The notes beneath the pieces are model-generated. The model saw only the letters and a program-made list of their open reading frames with translations, had not been told where the DNA came from and did no database searches. Below are positions 35,163-44,161 of a stretch of DNA of 64,000 nucleotides, piece by piece (the first letter of the stretch is position 1; each line of letters opens with the position of its first letter). The stretch lies in NCBI GenBank assembly GCA_964491015.1, contig CAZBEY010000001.1:1-64000 (forward strand), in the 5' to 3' direction. Position numbers and translations under genes: made by a program. The stretch comes from JADFRD01 sp964491015. GTDB lineage: Bacteria > Fidelibacterota > Marinisomatia > Marinisomatales > TCS55.

Positions 35163-37649
35163 ATGAAAAAAATATTAGTTACTTCAGTACTATGTTTTGT
35201 CTGCCTCATGGGGCAACGGAACTATTCCGGCAAAATGCCTGCAATCGGTATTCTTGAAGGAACGGTGATGGACTCCATCAGTCAAAAGCCCATCGAATAT
35301 GCTTCCATATCGTTGATCCATGTACGAAATAACAACGTTATCACAGGCGGTGTAACCGATACAGACGGCCATTTTTACATATCGAAAATTCCCATGGGCA
35401 GGTACAAGGTTTTGGTAGAGTTTATCGGATATGAGAAAAAAGTGATTGAACCGGTTAATCTATTCCCCGGTCAAGGCGGAGGGATTGAGCAGGATTTGGG
35501 TAAGATTTATCTTTTACTGTCATCGGTTCAACTAGAGGAAATAGATGTTGTTGGTGAATTACCTCAAATTATACAAACAATCGACAAGAAAATCTTTTTT
35601 GTTGATCAAAATTTATCGGTCCAGGGTGGAACAGCTTCTGATGCATTAAAAAAGATTCCATCGGTCGATGTGGATATTGACGGAAATATCAGTGTTCGGG
35701 GAGACCAAAATGTAACGGTCTTTATCGATGGAAAACCCAGCGGATTAACCCATGGAGATCGCCGTGCAATGGTGGATAATATTCCGGCTGCTATGATTGA
35801 ACGTGTAGAAGTGATCACCAATCCGTCTGCAAAGTATGATCCTGACGGCATGGGCGGAATTGTCAACATTATATTAAAACGGGGTATGTTTGAAGGAATA
35901 AATGGAAATACTTCCTTATCGATTGGTCAATTCAACCAATACAATGCATCCGGCATGATGAATTTTCGACGAAATAAGTGGAATGGATTTGCCAATGCCA
36001 GTATTCGCCAGGGAAACCAGGATGGATACAGTGAAAGATCGTTTATCGCAAAGTACCCGGTATATTCTGATTCCTCTTCCCAGAGAAATGAACGACTTAG
36101 GGTTCCTGAAATTTATTCTATCAAGCTGGGCGGTGATTATTATTTGAATAAAAAAAATACACTTTCCTTCAGTACCACTTACAGTGACCATTCAAACAAC
36201 CTAGAAGAAAATATTTATTTTTATCGTCCTGTAATTTATGAAGTGTACTCGAAAAACTCTGATATGGGCTCTACTCGGGATATTGATGTCAGTTTTTCCC
36301 GGAGCTATGATCATCCCGCTCAACATTTGGATTTGGATATATCCTATTCGTTCAGTAATGACCGAGAAGAGCAGATTTACTCCGGGAACGCATTCTCCGA
36401 TGGACAAACTCTTGAAAAGGAATGGCGGACCAACGTGATTATCCAGGGAGATTATGTTCACCCATTTAACAAAGAAACGCTGTTGGAAACCGGATTTAAA
36501 AGCACTCTGAAACATTTTAATACGGATTTGGGATATTTGGACGTACCGTACCAATTCCTTTATGATGAAGATATCCACGCATTCTATTTCACACTTGGAC
36601 ATGAATTCAATAACAGACTGGGTATAAAAGCTGGTGCCCGAGCTGAACAAGTGAATACAAATGCCAATGTGGCAACCCATCAAGCTGCAGGACAAGATAC
36701 GGTCAATATTTTTACAACCATTATTGATAATGCCATTAATGACGGACCCTACGAAAATCCTTATTATAAAATTTATCCCAGTTTATTTTGGAAAGTAACA
36801 TTGACGGAAAAGGATCAATTACAATTTGGTTATAGTAAAAGAGTCAACCGCCCTCGACGGCGAACCATTAATCCATTCCCGAGGGATTTTTTTGACACAT
36901 CACTTATTCGGAACGGTAATCCATATTTAAACCCGGAATTCAGCGATGTGCTAGAATTGAATTTTTCTCATTTTTCACGGAAACTGACTCTTAACTCCAG
37001 TCTTTATTATAAGCGTACAACTGACATGATTCGCTGGTGGGATAGTGATTTTGTAGCTGTCAGGGATACAACCTATGAAGTTCATACTTCTGATAATGCC
37101 GGGAATGCGGAATCACATGGGGTTGAATTCATGGTCAACTATCGTCCACTTCCTTTGATCAATATGATGGTGACTCTTACCACATGGAATTCCAGAATAT
37201 TTGGTTCCGGAGAAGCTGACTTGAATGGGGATACCAGAGGATACTTTGCTTTTGGAATAGCAACATTAAATCTACCGTCGATTGCCCGTGTGGAATTTTC
37301 AGGCCGTTACCGGGGTCCCATGATAATTACTGGAGGAAATATTAATAGTAATTTTTCGGCTGATTTATCCATTCAAAAAGGGTTTATGAATGACCGGATG
37401 AGTATGACACTGAAAATCAGTGATGTATTTGACAGTGGTCAATTTTCTATTCACACCGAACAAGATGCCACCAATGAATTAACGGGTGTCCACAGTTTAC
37501 ATATTCTGGATGCTGAAAGGCGCCGTCGACCCAGAACAATTTATTTAGTATTCAGTTACAATTTCGGGAAATTAGAACAAAAAAAGCGTTATGGTAGAGG
37601 TAATAAAGATCGTGGCGACGGCGGCGGCATGATGGAAATGGATTTTTAA
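35163..37649 (+). CDS. TonB-dependent receptor / outer-membrane barrel family protein
   Basis: An 828-residue outer-membrane protein: signal peptide (MKKILVTSVLCFVCLMG), carboxypeptidase-regulatory-like domain at about 25-110 (ILEGTVMDSISQKPIEYASI, GHFYISKIPMGRY), plug domain at about 125-240 (ALKKIPSVDVDIDGNISVRG, AKYDPDGMGGIVNIILKRG), then a barrel. The plug pattern and NPYLNPEFSDVLELNF in the barrel place it with the OMP-beta-brl-3 type receptors, which are common in FCB bacteria. The tail after the last strand is unusual: a Lys/Arg/Gly-rich segment (KKRYGRGNKDRGDGGG) that would protrude into the periplasm or outside. Repeats A and B bracket the gene. Its ligand is unknown. Confidence 0.87.
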   Translation: MKKILVTSVLCFVCLMGQRNYSGKMPAIGILEGTVMDSISQKPIEYASISLIHVRNNNVITGGVTDTDGHFYISKIPMGRYKVLVEFIGYEKKVIEPVNLFPGQGGGIEQDLGKIYLLLSSVQLEEIDVVGELPQIIQTIDKKIFFVDQNLSVQGGTASDALKKIPSVDVDIDGNISVRGDQNVTVFIDGKPSGLTHGDRRAMVDNIPAAMIERVEVITNPSAKYDPDGMGGIVNIILKRGMFEGINGNTSLSIGQFNQYNASGMMNFRRNKWNGFANASIRQGNQDGYSERSFIAKYPVYSDSSSQRNERLRVPEIYSIKLGGDYYLNKKNTLSFSTTYSDHSNNLEENIYFYRPVIYEVYSKNSDMGSTRDIDVSFSRSYDHPAQHLDLDISYSFSNDREEQIYSGNAFSDGQTLEKEWRTNVIIQGDYVHPFNKETLLETGFKSTLKHFNTDLGYLDVPYQFLYDEDIHAFYFTLGHEFNNRLGIKAGARAEQVNTNANVATHQAAGQDTVNIFTTIIDNAINDGPYENPYYKIYPSLFWKVTLTEKDQLQFGYSKRVNRPRRRTINPFPRDFFDTSLIRNGNPYLNPEFSDVLELNFSHFSRKLTLNSSLYYKRTTDMIRWWDSDFVAVRDTTYEVHTSDNAGNAESHGVEFMVNYRPLPLINMMVTLTTWNSRIFGSGEADLNGDTRGYFAFGIATLNLPSIARVEFSGRYRGPMIITGGNINSNFSADLSIQKGFMNDRMSMTLKISDVFDSGQFSIHTEQDATNELTGVHSLHILDAERRRRPRTIYLVFSYNFGKLEQKKRYGRGNKDRGDGGGMMEMDF

Positions 37650-37662
37650 TCTACAAGAGTGC

Positions 37663-37736
37663 TTTGAAGTCTTCCCCAACGCGGGGAACCTGCCTCTTCG
37701 GCCGCTCCAGCCAGACAGGGATTTAGTAATTGGGGA
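37663..37736 (+). repeat. Direct repeat, copy B, downstream of the second TonB receptor
   Basis: Begins 13 bases after the receptor stop with TTTGAAGTCTTCCCCA and carries AGGGATTTAGTAATTGGGG, both shared with copy A. Its hairpin is TTCCCC (37672-37677) with GGGGAA (37683-37688). The middle differs from copy A but keeps the CCTGCC/GACAGG palindromic flavour. Confidence 0.7.
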
Positions 37737-37906
37737 GATAGACTCTGGTTTTATCCTCATTTTATTTATTAGTTTTGTCGTTTCAGTGAACCATAATATC
37801 CATATTATAAGACAACCATTTGTCGTAATTTTTTATCTATTTAGGAATATTCAGATATTATATTTATGCACCAATCGCAATTCACTTTAATAAATAGGAG
37901 AATATC

Positions 37907-40720
37907 ATGACTAAAAAATCACTGTTTTTCGGCATCTTCATCATTCTTTTTAATCATTTATTACTTCTTGCTGATACACCATTTACAATTGATTATGAAA
38001 AATATTCACTGGATAACGGGTTAACGGTTATCTTACACGAAGATAAGTCAGATCCAATCGTTGGAGTGGCGATTCAATACCATGTGGGTTCCAATCGTGA
38101 AATTCCCGGAAGAACCGGATTTGCTCATTTATTTGAACACATGCTTTTTCAGGAATCACAGCATGTGGGTCAGGATCAATTTTTCAAAAAGATTCAAAAT
38201 GCAGGGGGCACATTGAATGGCGGCACATGGGAAGACGGGACGGTTTATTTCGAAGTCATACCTAAAAATGCATTGGAAACTGTTCTTTGGATGGAGTCTG
38301 ATCGAATGGGTTGGCTTCTCTCTACCGTGACACAGGAGTCTTTTGACAATCAGCAGGAAGTGGTCCAGAATGAAAAACGTCAACGGGTAGATAACCGTCC
38401 ATACGGCCACAATAACTATATCATTGTAAAAAATCTTTATCCGGAAGGTCATCCGTACAATTGGACAGTCATCGGCGAATTAGAAGATTTACAAAACGCC
38501 ACATTGAAAGATGTTCGGGATTTTTACAAAAAATGGTATGGACCCAATAATGCCACCATTGTAATTGCCGGTGATATCAACAAAAGGCAAGTAAAAAAAC
38601 TCGTTGAAAAATATTTTGGTGAAATTAAATCAAGTCCTGTTTTTGACGATCCGAAACCCATACCCGTACTGCTTAATGAAACAAAAAAATTATATTATGA
38701 AGATAATTTCGCCAGCTCACCGCGATTAACCATGGTATTCCCTACGGTAGATCAAAAGCATCCGGATGCGCCTGCTCTAGAATTATTGGGTCAGCTTTTA
38801 GGAGACGGGAAAAAGGCGCCTCTATACAAAGTTATTGTTGAGGAAAAGAAACTGGCACCAACACTTTATTCATATAGCGAAACAAAGGAAATTGCCGGTA
38901 CTTTCGAAATAGTCGTTAATGCGTTCCCGATTTCTAATTTGACGGATGTTGAAATGGCCATTCATGAATCATTTGCACGGTTTGAAAACGATGGCTTTAC
39001 TGCTGAAGATCTTGAGCGCTTAAAAGCCAAATACGAAACCGGTTTTTATCAAGATATTTCCTCTGTTTTAGGAAAAGGATTTCAGCTTGCAAACTATAAC
39101 GAGTATTATGGATCTCCCGATGCCATTGCTGAAGAACTTCAAAAAGTTCTAGACGTTAATAGCGACGATATTATTTACGTGTATAAAAAATATATCAAAG
39201 GGCAGCATTATGTGATGACCAGTTTCGTCCCAAAAGGTAAAGTTGATCTTGTAGCTGAAGGATCAGCTTTCTTTCCGGTTCAGGAAGAAAATATTGTTGA
39301 GAAAATAGCGAAAGAAACCGGATCGGACGAGATGAATATTGACAAAATACCTTCTTTATTCGATCGATCTTTGGAACCGGTTGAGGGACCACAGCCAGGT
39401 TTAAAACTTCCGAGAATATGGCGCCATAATTATGGTAATGGTATCACTATTTATGGGACAAAGCACAATGAACTTCCGTTAATCAATTTCGGTATTCAAA
39501 TTGAAGGTGGAATGCTTTTGGACGATCCGGAAAAAGTGGGCGTGGCTAATCTCATATCGGATATGTTGATGCAAGGGACAGCCACTAAAACGCCCATTGA
39601 GTTGGAAGAAGCGATTGATGCACTCGGTTCTTCTATCAGAATGTATACCACCAAGGAAACCATCGGTGTGGAAGTCACAACACTAAAACGGAATTTTGAA
39701 GCGACACTGGCATTGGTTGATGAAATATTGTTTGAACCTCGTTGGGATGAAACTGAATTTGAACGTGTAAAAAGAGAAACGGCAGAAGCCATCAAAAAAA
39801 AAGCGGCCGAGCCGTCATCTATTGCCTCCAAGGTCTTTAATAAATTACTCTATGGGAATCATATTCTCGCCAATGAAACTGCTGGAACGGTGGAAACCGT
39901 AGCTTCCATAAACATCGATGACCTTAAAGAATACTATGCGAAGAATTTTTCAGCTGATCTGACGACTATTACCATTGTTGGCGATGTAAGCCGCAGCCAT
40001 GCCATTAGAGCATTTCACACGATGGCTAATAAGTGGGGGGTCAAAAAGATTCCCTTTCCTGAATATAAAATGCCGCATCAGGATATCAATCCTAAAGTTT
40101 ACTTTGTGGATGTACCCAACGCAAAACAATCTGAAATTCGAATTGGATATTTGGGATTAGCCCGCACCGATCCGGACTTTTTCCCGGCAACAGTGATGAA
40201 TATGAAACTTGGGGGGAATTTCAGTGGGAATGTGAATATGATTCTTCGTGAAGAGAAAGGATTTACATATGGTGCTCGTACGCGGTTCAGCGGATCAAAA
40301 TTCCCGGGAAAATTCACTGCTTCATCCGCCGTTCAATCAAATACAACTGAAGAATCGGTCAATATCTTCAAAGACCTTATGACTGCTTATCGAGATCCAA
40401 TATCATCAGAGGACTTGGATTTCACCAAAAATGTATTAGTGAAATCGAATGCACGGCGTTTTGAAACGCTCGGCGCTCTTCGGGGAATGATCGATAATAT
40501 TGCAAGATACGGATTTCCGTTTGATTATATTAACGATCAAGAAGAAATAGTTCGTAGGATGACCATTGAAGACCACAATCAGCTTGCAAAAAAATTGATT
40601 CGTCCAAATGAGATGATTTATTTGGTTGTTGGAGATGCTGCCACACAGCTTGAAGGGATGAAATCCCTAGGATATGGTGATCCTGTTTTACTCGATACCA
40701 ACGGAAAACCTGTGGAATAA
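37907..40720 (+). CDS. M16-family zinc peptidase (two-domain insulinase type)
   Basis: A 937-residue secreted or periplasmic protease with a signal peptide (about 1-22). The N-terminal M16 half carries the inverted zinc motif HLFEH (residues 74-78) and a downstream Glu in the QQEVVQNEKRQRVDNRPYG helix. The C-terminal M16 half (from about 495) lacks this motif and is the usual inactive partner that closes the chamber. The order and length match PqqL-like/processing-peptidase relatives in FCB bacteria. AGGAG precedes the start. A hairpin with T run after the stop closes the transcript. Next to a TonB receptor it might trim imported peptides, but nothing proves a link. Confidence 0.9.
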   Translation: MTKKSLFFGIFIILFNHLLLLADTPFTIDYEKYSLDNGLTVILHEDKSDPIVGVAIQYHVGSNREIPGRTGFAHLFEHMLFQESQHVGQDQFFKKIQNAGGTLNGGTWEDGTVYFEVIPKNALETVLWMESDRMGWLLSTVTQESFDNQQEVVQNEKRQRVDNRPYGHNNYIIVKNLYPEGHPYNWTVIGELEDLQNATLKDVRDFYKKWYGPNNATIVIAGDINKRQVKKLVEKYFGEIKSSPVFDDPKPIPVLLNETKKLYYEDNFASSPRLTMVFPTVDQKHPDAPALELLGQLLGDGKKAPLYKVIVEEKKLAPTLYSYSETKEIAGTFEIVVNAFPISNLTDVEMAIHESFARFENDGFTAEDLERLKAKYETGFYQDISSVLGKGFQLANYNEYYGSPDAIAEELQKVLDVNSDDIIYVYKKYIKGQHYVMTSFVPKGKVDLVAEGSAFFPVQEENIVEKIAKETGSDEMNIDKIPSLFDRSLEPVEGPQPGLKLPRIWRHNYGNGITIYGTKHNELPLINFGIQIEGGMLLDDPEKVGVANLISDMLMQGTATKTPIELEEAIDALGSSIRMYTTKETIGVEVTTLKRNFEATLALVDEILFEPRWDETEFERVKRETAEAIKKKAAEPSSIASKVFNKLLYGNHILANETAGTVETVASINIDDLKEYYAKNFSADLTTITIVGDVSRSHAIRAFHTMANKWGVKKIPFPEYKMPHQDINPKVYFVDVPNAKQSEIRIGYLGLARTDPDFFPATVMNMKLGGNFSGNVNMILREEKGFTYGARTRFSGSKFPGKFTASSAVQSNTTEESVNIFKDLMTAYRDPISSEDLDFTKNVLVKSNARRFETLGALRGMIDNIARYGFPFDYINDQEEIVRRMTIEDHNQLAKKLIRPNEMIYLVVGDAATQLEGMKSLGYGDPVLLDTNGKPVE

Positions 40721-40789
40721 TACCAATCCTGAAAAATAAACTTCAGTTTGTGTTTGTTTTAGATGTATGACGGACATTCTTATCTGTCA

Positions 40790-40821
40790 CACTGCAGACA
40801 GGAATGTCTGCAGTGCTTTTT
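40790..40821 (+). terminator. Palindrome/terminator after the M16 gene
   Basis: CACTGCAGACA (40790-40800) and TGTCTGCAGTG (40805-40815) are perfect complements with a GGAA loop, followed by CTTTTT. It serves as a terminator for the M16 gene. The core GCAGACA...TGTCTGC also occurs in weaker form at 27262, so it may be a dispersed palindrome used as a terminator. It overlaps a second palindrome, GCTTTTTAAAAAGC (40815-40828). Confidence 0.75.
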
Positions 40822-40939
40822 AAAAAGCATTAGAATATATTTTATGCCTAAACTGAGCGATTCTAATCATAAAACAGACGATAATTGTAAAACCTATTGA
40901 GTTAAGTGAAAAATGAACTTTATTTGGAAGTTTAAAGAG

Positions 40940-40960
40940 GGACAAGCAGGATGCTTGTCC
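40940..40960. repeat. Small perfect hairpin
   Basis: GGACAAGCA (40940-40948) and TGCTTGTCC (40952-40960) with a GGA loop, in the gene-free stretch between the M16 gene and prfB. Such GACAAGC-GGA-GCTTGTC units resemble dispersed intergenic palindromes; no T run follows. Confidence 0.7.
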
Positions 40961-41039
40961 TACAAAATCGATCAGTTTAGGTTATAGCTATTTCAGTTAC
41001 CCCAACATACATTTATTTGTACCAAAATGAGTAACAATC

Positions 41040-41256
41040 ATACCACTCCTTCGGAGTTGAATACCGTTCATTTATTGAAATTATCATCTTGTCACCCCTT
41101 CCGGGTTGTGATGCTTGGTTCAGTATTTGCCAGCCTAACTCCGGTAGCTAGCAGATTGGCGGTATAATTGGTCGCGTTTGTGAATCCTAAAGGGATGAAA
41201 TGATTATAATCAACATCATCAAAAATAGTAAACACTGAAAGGGTGAAATATATTGG
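41040..41256. repeat. Inverted cluster of four degenerate short repeats
   Basis: Four copies of a motif close to AACYCCGAAGGGRTGAAATGAT are found: two on the minus strand (around 41040-41062 and 41081-41113) and two on the plus strand (41180-41210 and 41228-41256). The spacing within each pair is about 48 bases, and the pairs face away from a central 65-base segment. The whole 662-base gap between the M16 gene and prfB has no intact gene. The layout suggests a palindromic element or REP-like cluster. Confidence 0.6.
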
Positions 41257-41302
41257 CCGTGGTCATCCGATCTTACTCGATTCCCACGGATATCTTATCC
41301 TG
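41243..41302 (+). pseudogene. Vestigial 3' end of an M16 peptidase gene
   Basis: The reading MKYIGRGHPILLDSHGYLIL aligns with MKSLGYGDPVLLDTNGKPVE, the last 20 residues of the M16 peptidase ending at 40720. The DNA is also similar over about 45 bases (for example TTACTCGAT followed by a CACGGA/AACGGA hexamer). No other part of such a gene is present, and the stop has been lost. It looks like the tail of a second, largely deleted copy, now fused to the intergenic repeat cluster. Confidence 0.4.
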
Positions 41303-41382
41303 AAAAGTAGGCTACAATATTCAATTACCTCGACATTCGTGTCCGGGATAATGAAAAGAAACCCTCTGAGCTTCAACCCGGT

Positions 41383-42481
41383 CTATTTGTTCAACCTGCT
41401 TAGTAAAAAGGCTTTGATGAAATTATCCAGGGCTCCGTCCATCACAGCTGAAATATTTCCCGTCTCTTCTTTCGTACGGTGGTCTTTCACCATATTGTAT
41501 GGGTGAAATACATAGGACCGTATCTGGCTCCCCCAACCGATATCCATCTTTGTGTTTTCCAATTCCTTATTATTTTCTTTTTGTTTTTCCAATTCCAATT
41601 GGTAAAGGCGCGCTTTCAACACTTTCATTGCTGTTGCTTTATTTTTGTGCTGGGAGCGTTCATTCTGACATTGAGCAACAATACCGGTAGGAAGATGGGT
41701 AATTCGAATGGCAGAATCCGTTTTATTGACATGCTGTCCCCCTGCCCCGCTGGCTCGATATGTATCAATCCGCAGATCCCCCGGCTCGATTTCAATCTCA
41801 ATTTCTTCGTCACTGGACGGATAGACAAATACCGACGCGAAAGACGTATGGCGGCGGCTATTGGAATCAAATGGAGAAATACGCACCAAACGGTGAATCC
41901 CTGCTTCCGCTTTTAATAAGCCATAGGCATAATCACCTTTCACTTCGAAGGTGACATCCTTTAACCCTGCTTCATCCCCTGGTTGGTAATCCATGATTTC
42001 TTTATTAAAATCTTTTTGTTCCACCCAACGGGAATACATGCGAAAGAGCATTTCTGCCCAGTCCTGGCTTTCCGTTCCTCCGGCTCCCGGGTGAATCGTT
42101 ACAATGGCATCCTGGGTATCCTGTTCCTCCCCAAGAATCATTTTTAATTCAACTTCATCAATGATTTTTGAATAGGATTGGAGTTCTTCCAATACTTCTT
42201 CAATTTCCGTTTCACCGCTTTCAGTAAATTCCAGCAAAACTTCTACATCATCGTGTCGGGTTTCCAAGTCTGACCAGAGAGCCAGTTCTTTTTCGAAAAG
42301 GGATATTTTTTTTAAGATTGCCTGGGCGGCTTTGTTGTCATTCCAAAAATCCGGAGTACCGGACTTCAGGCGGAGTTTTTCTAATTCTGCTTCCTTTGAC
42401 TCAAGGTCAAAGATGCCTCCGGAGTTCGTGGTGTTTCATTTCCGCAGATGAGTAGCGGTCTTTTAAATCTGTTATTTCCAT
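41383..42481 (-). CDS. prfB: Peptide chain release factor 2, with programmed +1 frameshift
   Basis: Recognises UGA and UAA stop codons and triggers peptide release. The gene is in two frames: 24 codons from the ATG at 42481, an in-frame TGA as codon 25, then 341 codons in the +1 frame, giving 365 residues, the normal RF2 length. The second frame has SPF (stop-codon recognition, in ISPFDSNSRRH), the catalytic GGQ in ASGAGGQHVNKTDS, and the coiled N-terminal domain (GTPDFWNDNKAAQ). Read without the shift, the protein would lack this N-terminal domain. The repeat-rich gap follows it, and a decayed gene precedes it. Confidence 0.95.
42407..42420 (-). promoter_or_regulatory. prfB programmed +1 frameshift site
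   Basis: On the minus strand the sequence reads CGG AGG CAT CTT TGA C. CTT TGA C is the canonical slippery leucine-stop site, and GGAGG three bases before CTT is the internal Shine-Dalgarno-like stimulator. The ribosome slips from CTT to TTT when RF2 is scarce, so RF2 regulates its own synthesis. The site is at the same codon position as in E. coli within one codon. Confidence 0.95.
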
Positions 42482-42782
42482 GATTTAATTTAAGAAGATT
42501 AACAGGAGAATTAATGAGCGAATATTATTTCAATAGCAGCACTTTTTGATTCTCAATAAAATTCCTATTCTGAAATCGGTCAGAAGAAAATAGCTTTGCG
42601 GAAGTTTTTTTGAAGTATTCTAATCTCACAGGTGTATCAATTCGGTAACAGAATACAATCGTTCGTTTGAAAACACTGTCCTATCCATAATGATCAATAA
42701 GAATTAACCATAAGTTGGATATGTATTTTTCCGTATCTCATAAAGAAACATTTACATTGTTAACCATCGAAAAAGGTTAAAT
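42482..42782. other. Gene-free spacer upstream of prfB
   Basis: No convincing gene or RNA. A strong AGGAG followed by an ATG (42514) opens only an 11-codon frame that ends at TGA. The stretch is AT-rich and probably holds the prfB promoter on the minus strand, but I cannot place it. Confidence 0.5.
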
Positions 42783-43194
42783 ATGAAGAAATATATAAGA
42801 AACGTTTTTTTACATTTTTTTATTTTGGATCTTTATATCACCCATTAAAAACCAACGGTCTGAGGGTATTGCGACAATCAGCACCAATAAAGATATTTGG
42901 TGGTCATAGGTGAGTCCTGGAGTTCGATTGGGGTATGTATTTGGCGAAGGCTTTTCATGGAATACTGAAATATCCATTGGATTTTTTAACGAATTTGATG
43001 CAAAATTTTATTCTATCGGTATGGGTCACCAGAAGATTCGAAACATTCCAAACCAATTTACTTATTTTGCTATTCAGGGAGGACAAGAACTGGGTTGGTC
43101 CGTTGGGCGAGTTTATTACAAAGAAGACGGTCTTCGTAAAAAGGGTTGGCGAATTTCCGGTTTTGGGGGAGTTGCCATTGGATTTCTCTCCTAA
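42783..43194 (+). pseudogene. Decayed outer-membrane-like gene (frameshift and stop)
   Basis: An ATG at 42783 behind AAGG opens MKKYIRN and a hydrophobic stretch, but the frame is lost in a T-rich run. The +1 frame continues as a signal-like hydrophobic segment, then TISTNKDIWWS, an in-frame TAG (42907-42909), then SPGVRLGYVFGEGFSWNTEI followed by SIGFF and a Gly-rich end (ISGFGGVAIGFLS). Glycine/aromatic alternation such as SPGVRLGYVFGEG is typical of small outer-membrane barrels. One frameshift and one stop make it a pseudogene unless sequencing errors caused them. The remaining 208 bases to 43402 show nothing recognisable. Confidence 0.55.
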
Positions 43195-43402
43195 GACCAA
43201 CTGATTCTTCCTTCCCATGCCATCCGATATCACACAATTGGGATTTCAGGAAAATTGCCAGTACCATTGGCTCTGATTAATAAAAATATTGGGTTGGTAA
43301 ACTTTTAATTATGCATCTCGTTGTTTGGGTGATTCATAGAATCCGGGGACAAATTTGCTTGGGATGAGACCTTTCAGAGTATGCACATTGAGCCTTTTAC
43401 AA

Positions 43403-44161
43403 TCAAATCAAGGTGAGACCAAACATAACTGCAATACCCGCCAATAAAGCGATCAACTGTAAAACAGATACAGAAATATCAGTATCATCATGGAGCTCCG
43501 GTATGAGGTCCGATCCTGCAATATAAATAAATCCTCCTGCGGTCAATGGGAGTAAGAACAGAGCAAAATTGTCAATAGAAGATCCCAACACCAATGCCAA
43601 CACAACACCGGCAAATGAGGTAAGTGCAGAAAGAAAATTAAATAATAATGCTTTTTTTACCGAAAGTCCACCGTGAATTAAAATACTAAAATCACCGATT
43701 TCCTGGGGTATTTCATGGAGCAAAACAGCCGCGGTTGTTGCCAATCCCATGGGGATACTCACCGCATAGGAAACACCAATCAGAATTCCATCAATTAAAT
43801 TATGCATGGCGTCACCTATAATATTCATAGGGACAACCGGATGCACATGATCCGTAGTCGTTTCGTGGTGACAGTGTCTCCAGCGAAGAAATTTTTCTAA
43901 CACAAAAAAGAGGACGATTCCGGATAACACAGCGCCGGATACAATTAAGGAGTCCAATTGAGATTCAAACGCTTCCGGCAGCAAATGAATGAATGCTCCT
44001 CCCAAAAGACTGCCCACGGCAAAACTCACTAAAAAGGTAATAATTCGGTTTAGAAAATCTCGTGATACCGCTAATGTGATCACGCCGGCTAAGGAGATAA
44101 GACTGACAATGAATACGCTCAAAAAGGCGTATTGCCATGTTTCACCTGTCATACTCTGCAT
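43403..44161 (-). CDS. ZIP-family metal transporter
   Basis: A 252-residue inner-membrane protein with eight helices and a His-rich cytoplasmic loop (RWRHCHHETTTDHVHP) between helices 3 and 4. The two metal-path motifs, HNLIDG in helix 4 and HEIPQEIGD in helix 5, match ZIP transporters, which move zinc, iron or manganese into the cytoplasm. It shares one base with the cdaA stop (TAATG), so it is the last gene of the folP-cdaA-zip operon. Zinc for the FtsH protease made nearby is a possible but unproved link. Confidence 0.9.
   Translation of the reverse strand: MQSMTGETWQYAFLSVFIVSLISLAGVITLAVSRDFLNRIITFLVSFAVGSLLGGAFIHLLPEAFESQLDSLIVSGAVLSGIVLFFVLEKFLRWRHCHHETTTDHVHPVVPMNIIGDAMHNLIDGILIGVSYAVSIPMGLATTAAVLLHEIPQEIGDFSILIHGGLSVKKALLFNFLSALTSFAGVVLALVLGSSIDNFALFLLPLTAGGFIYIAGSDLIPELHDDTDISVSVLQLIALLAGIAVMFGLTLI

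Noticed and set aside
42267..42267. ATG at 42267 as the prfB start
   Set aside because: It would remove the conserved N-terminal domain, which is encoded across the frameshift site upstream.
42514..42549. Strong AGGAG followed by an ATG and an 11-codon frame
   Set aside because: Too short to support a protein and no repeat of Trp/His/Cys that would suggest a leader peptide.
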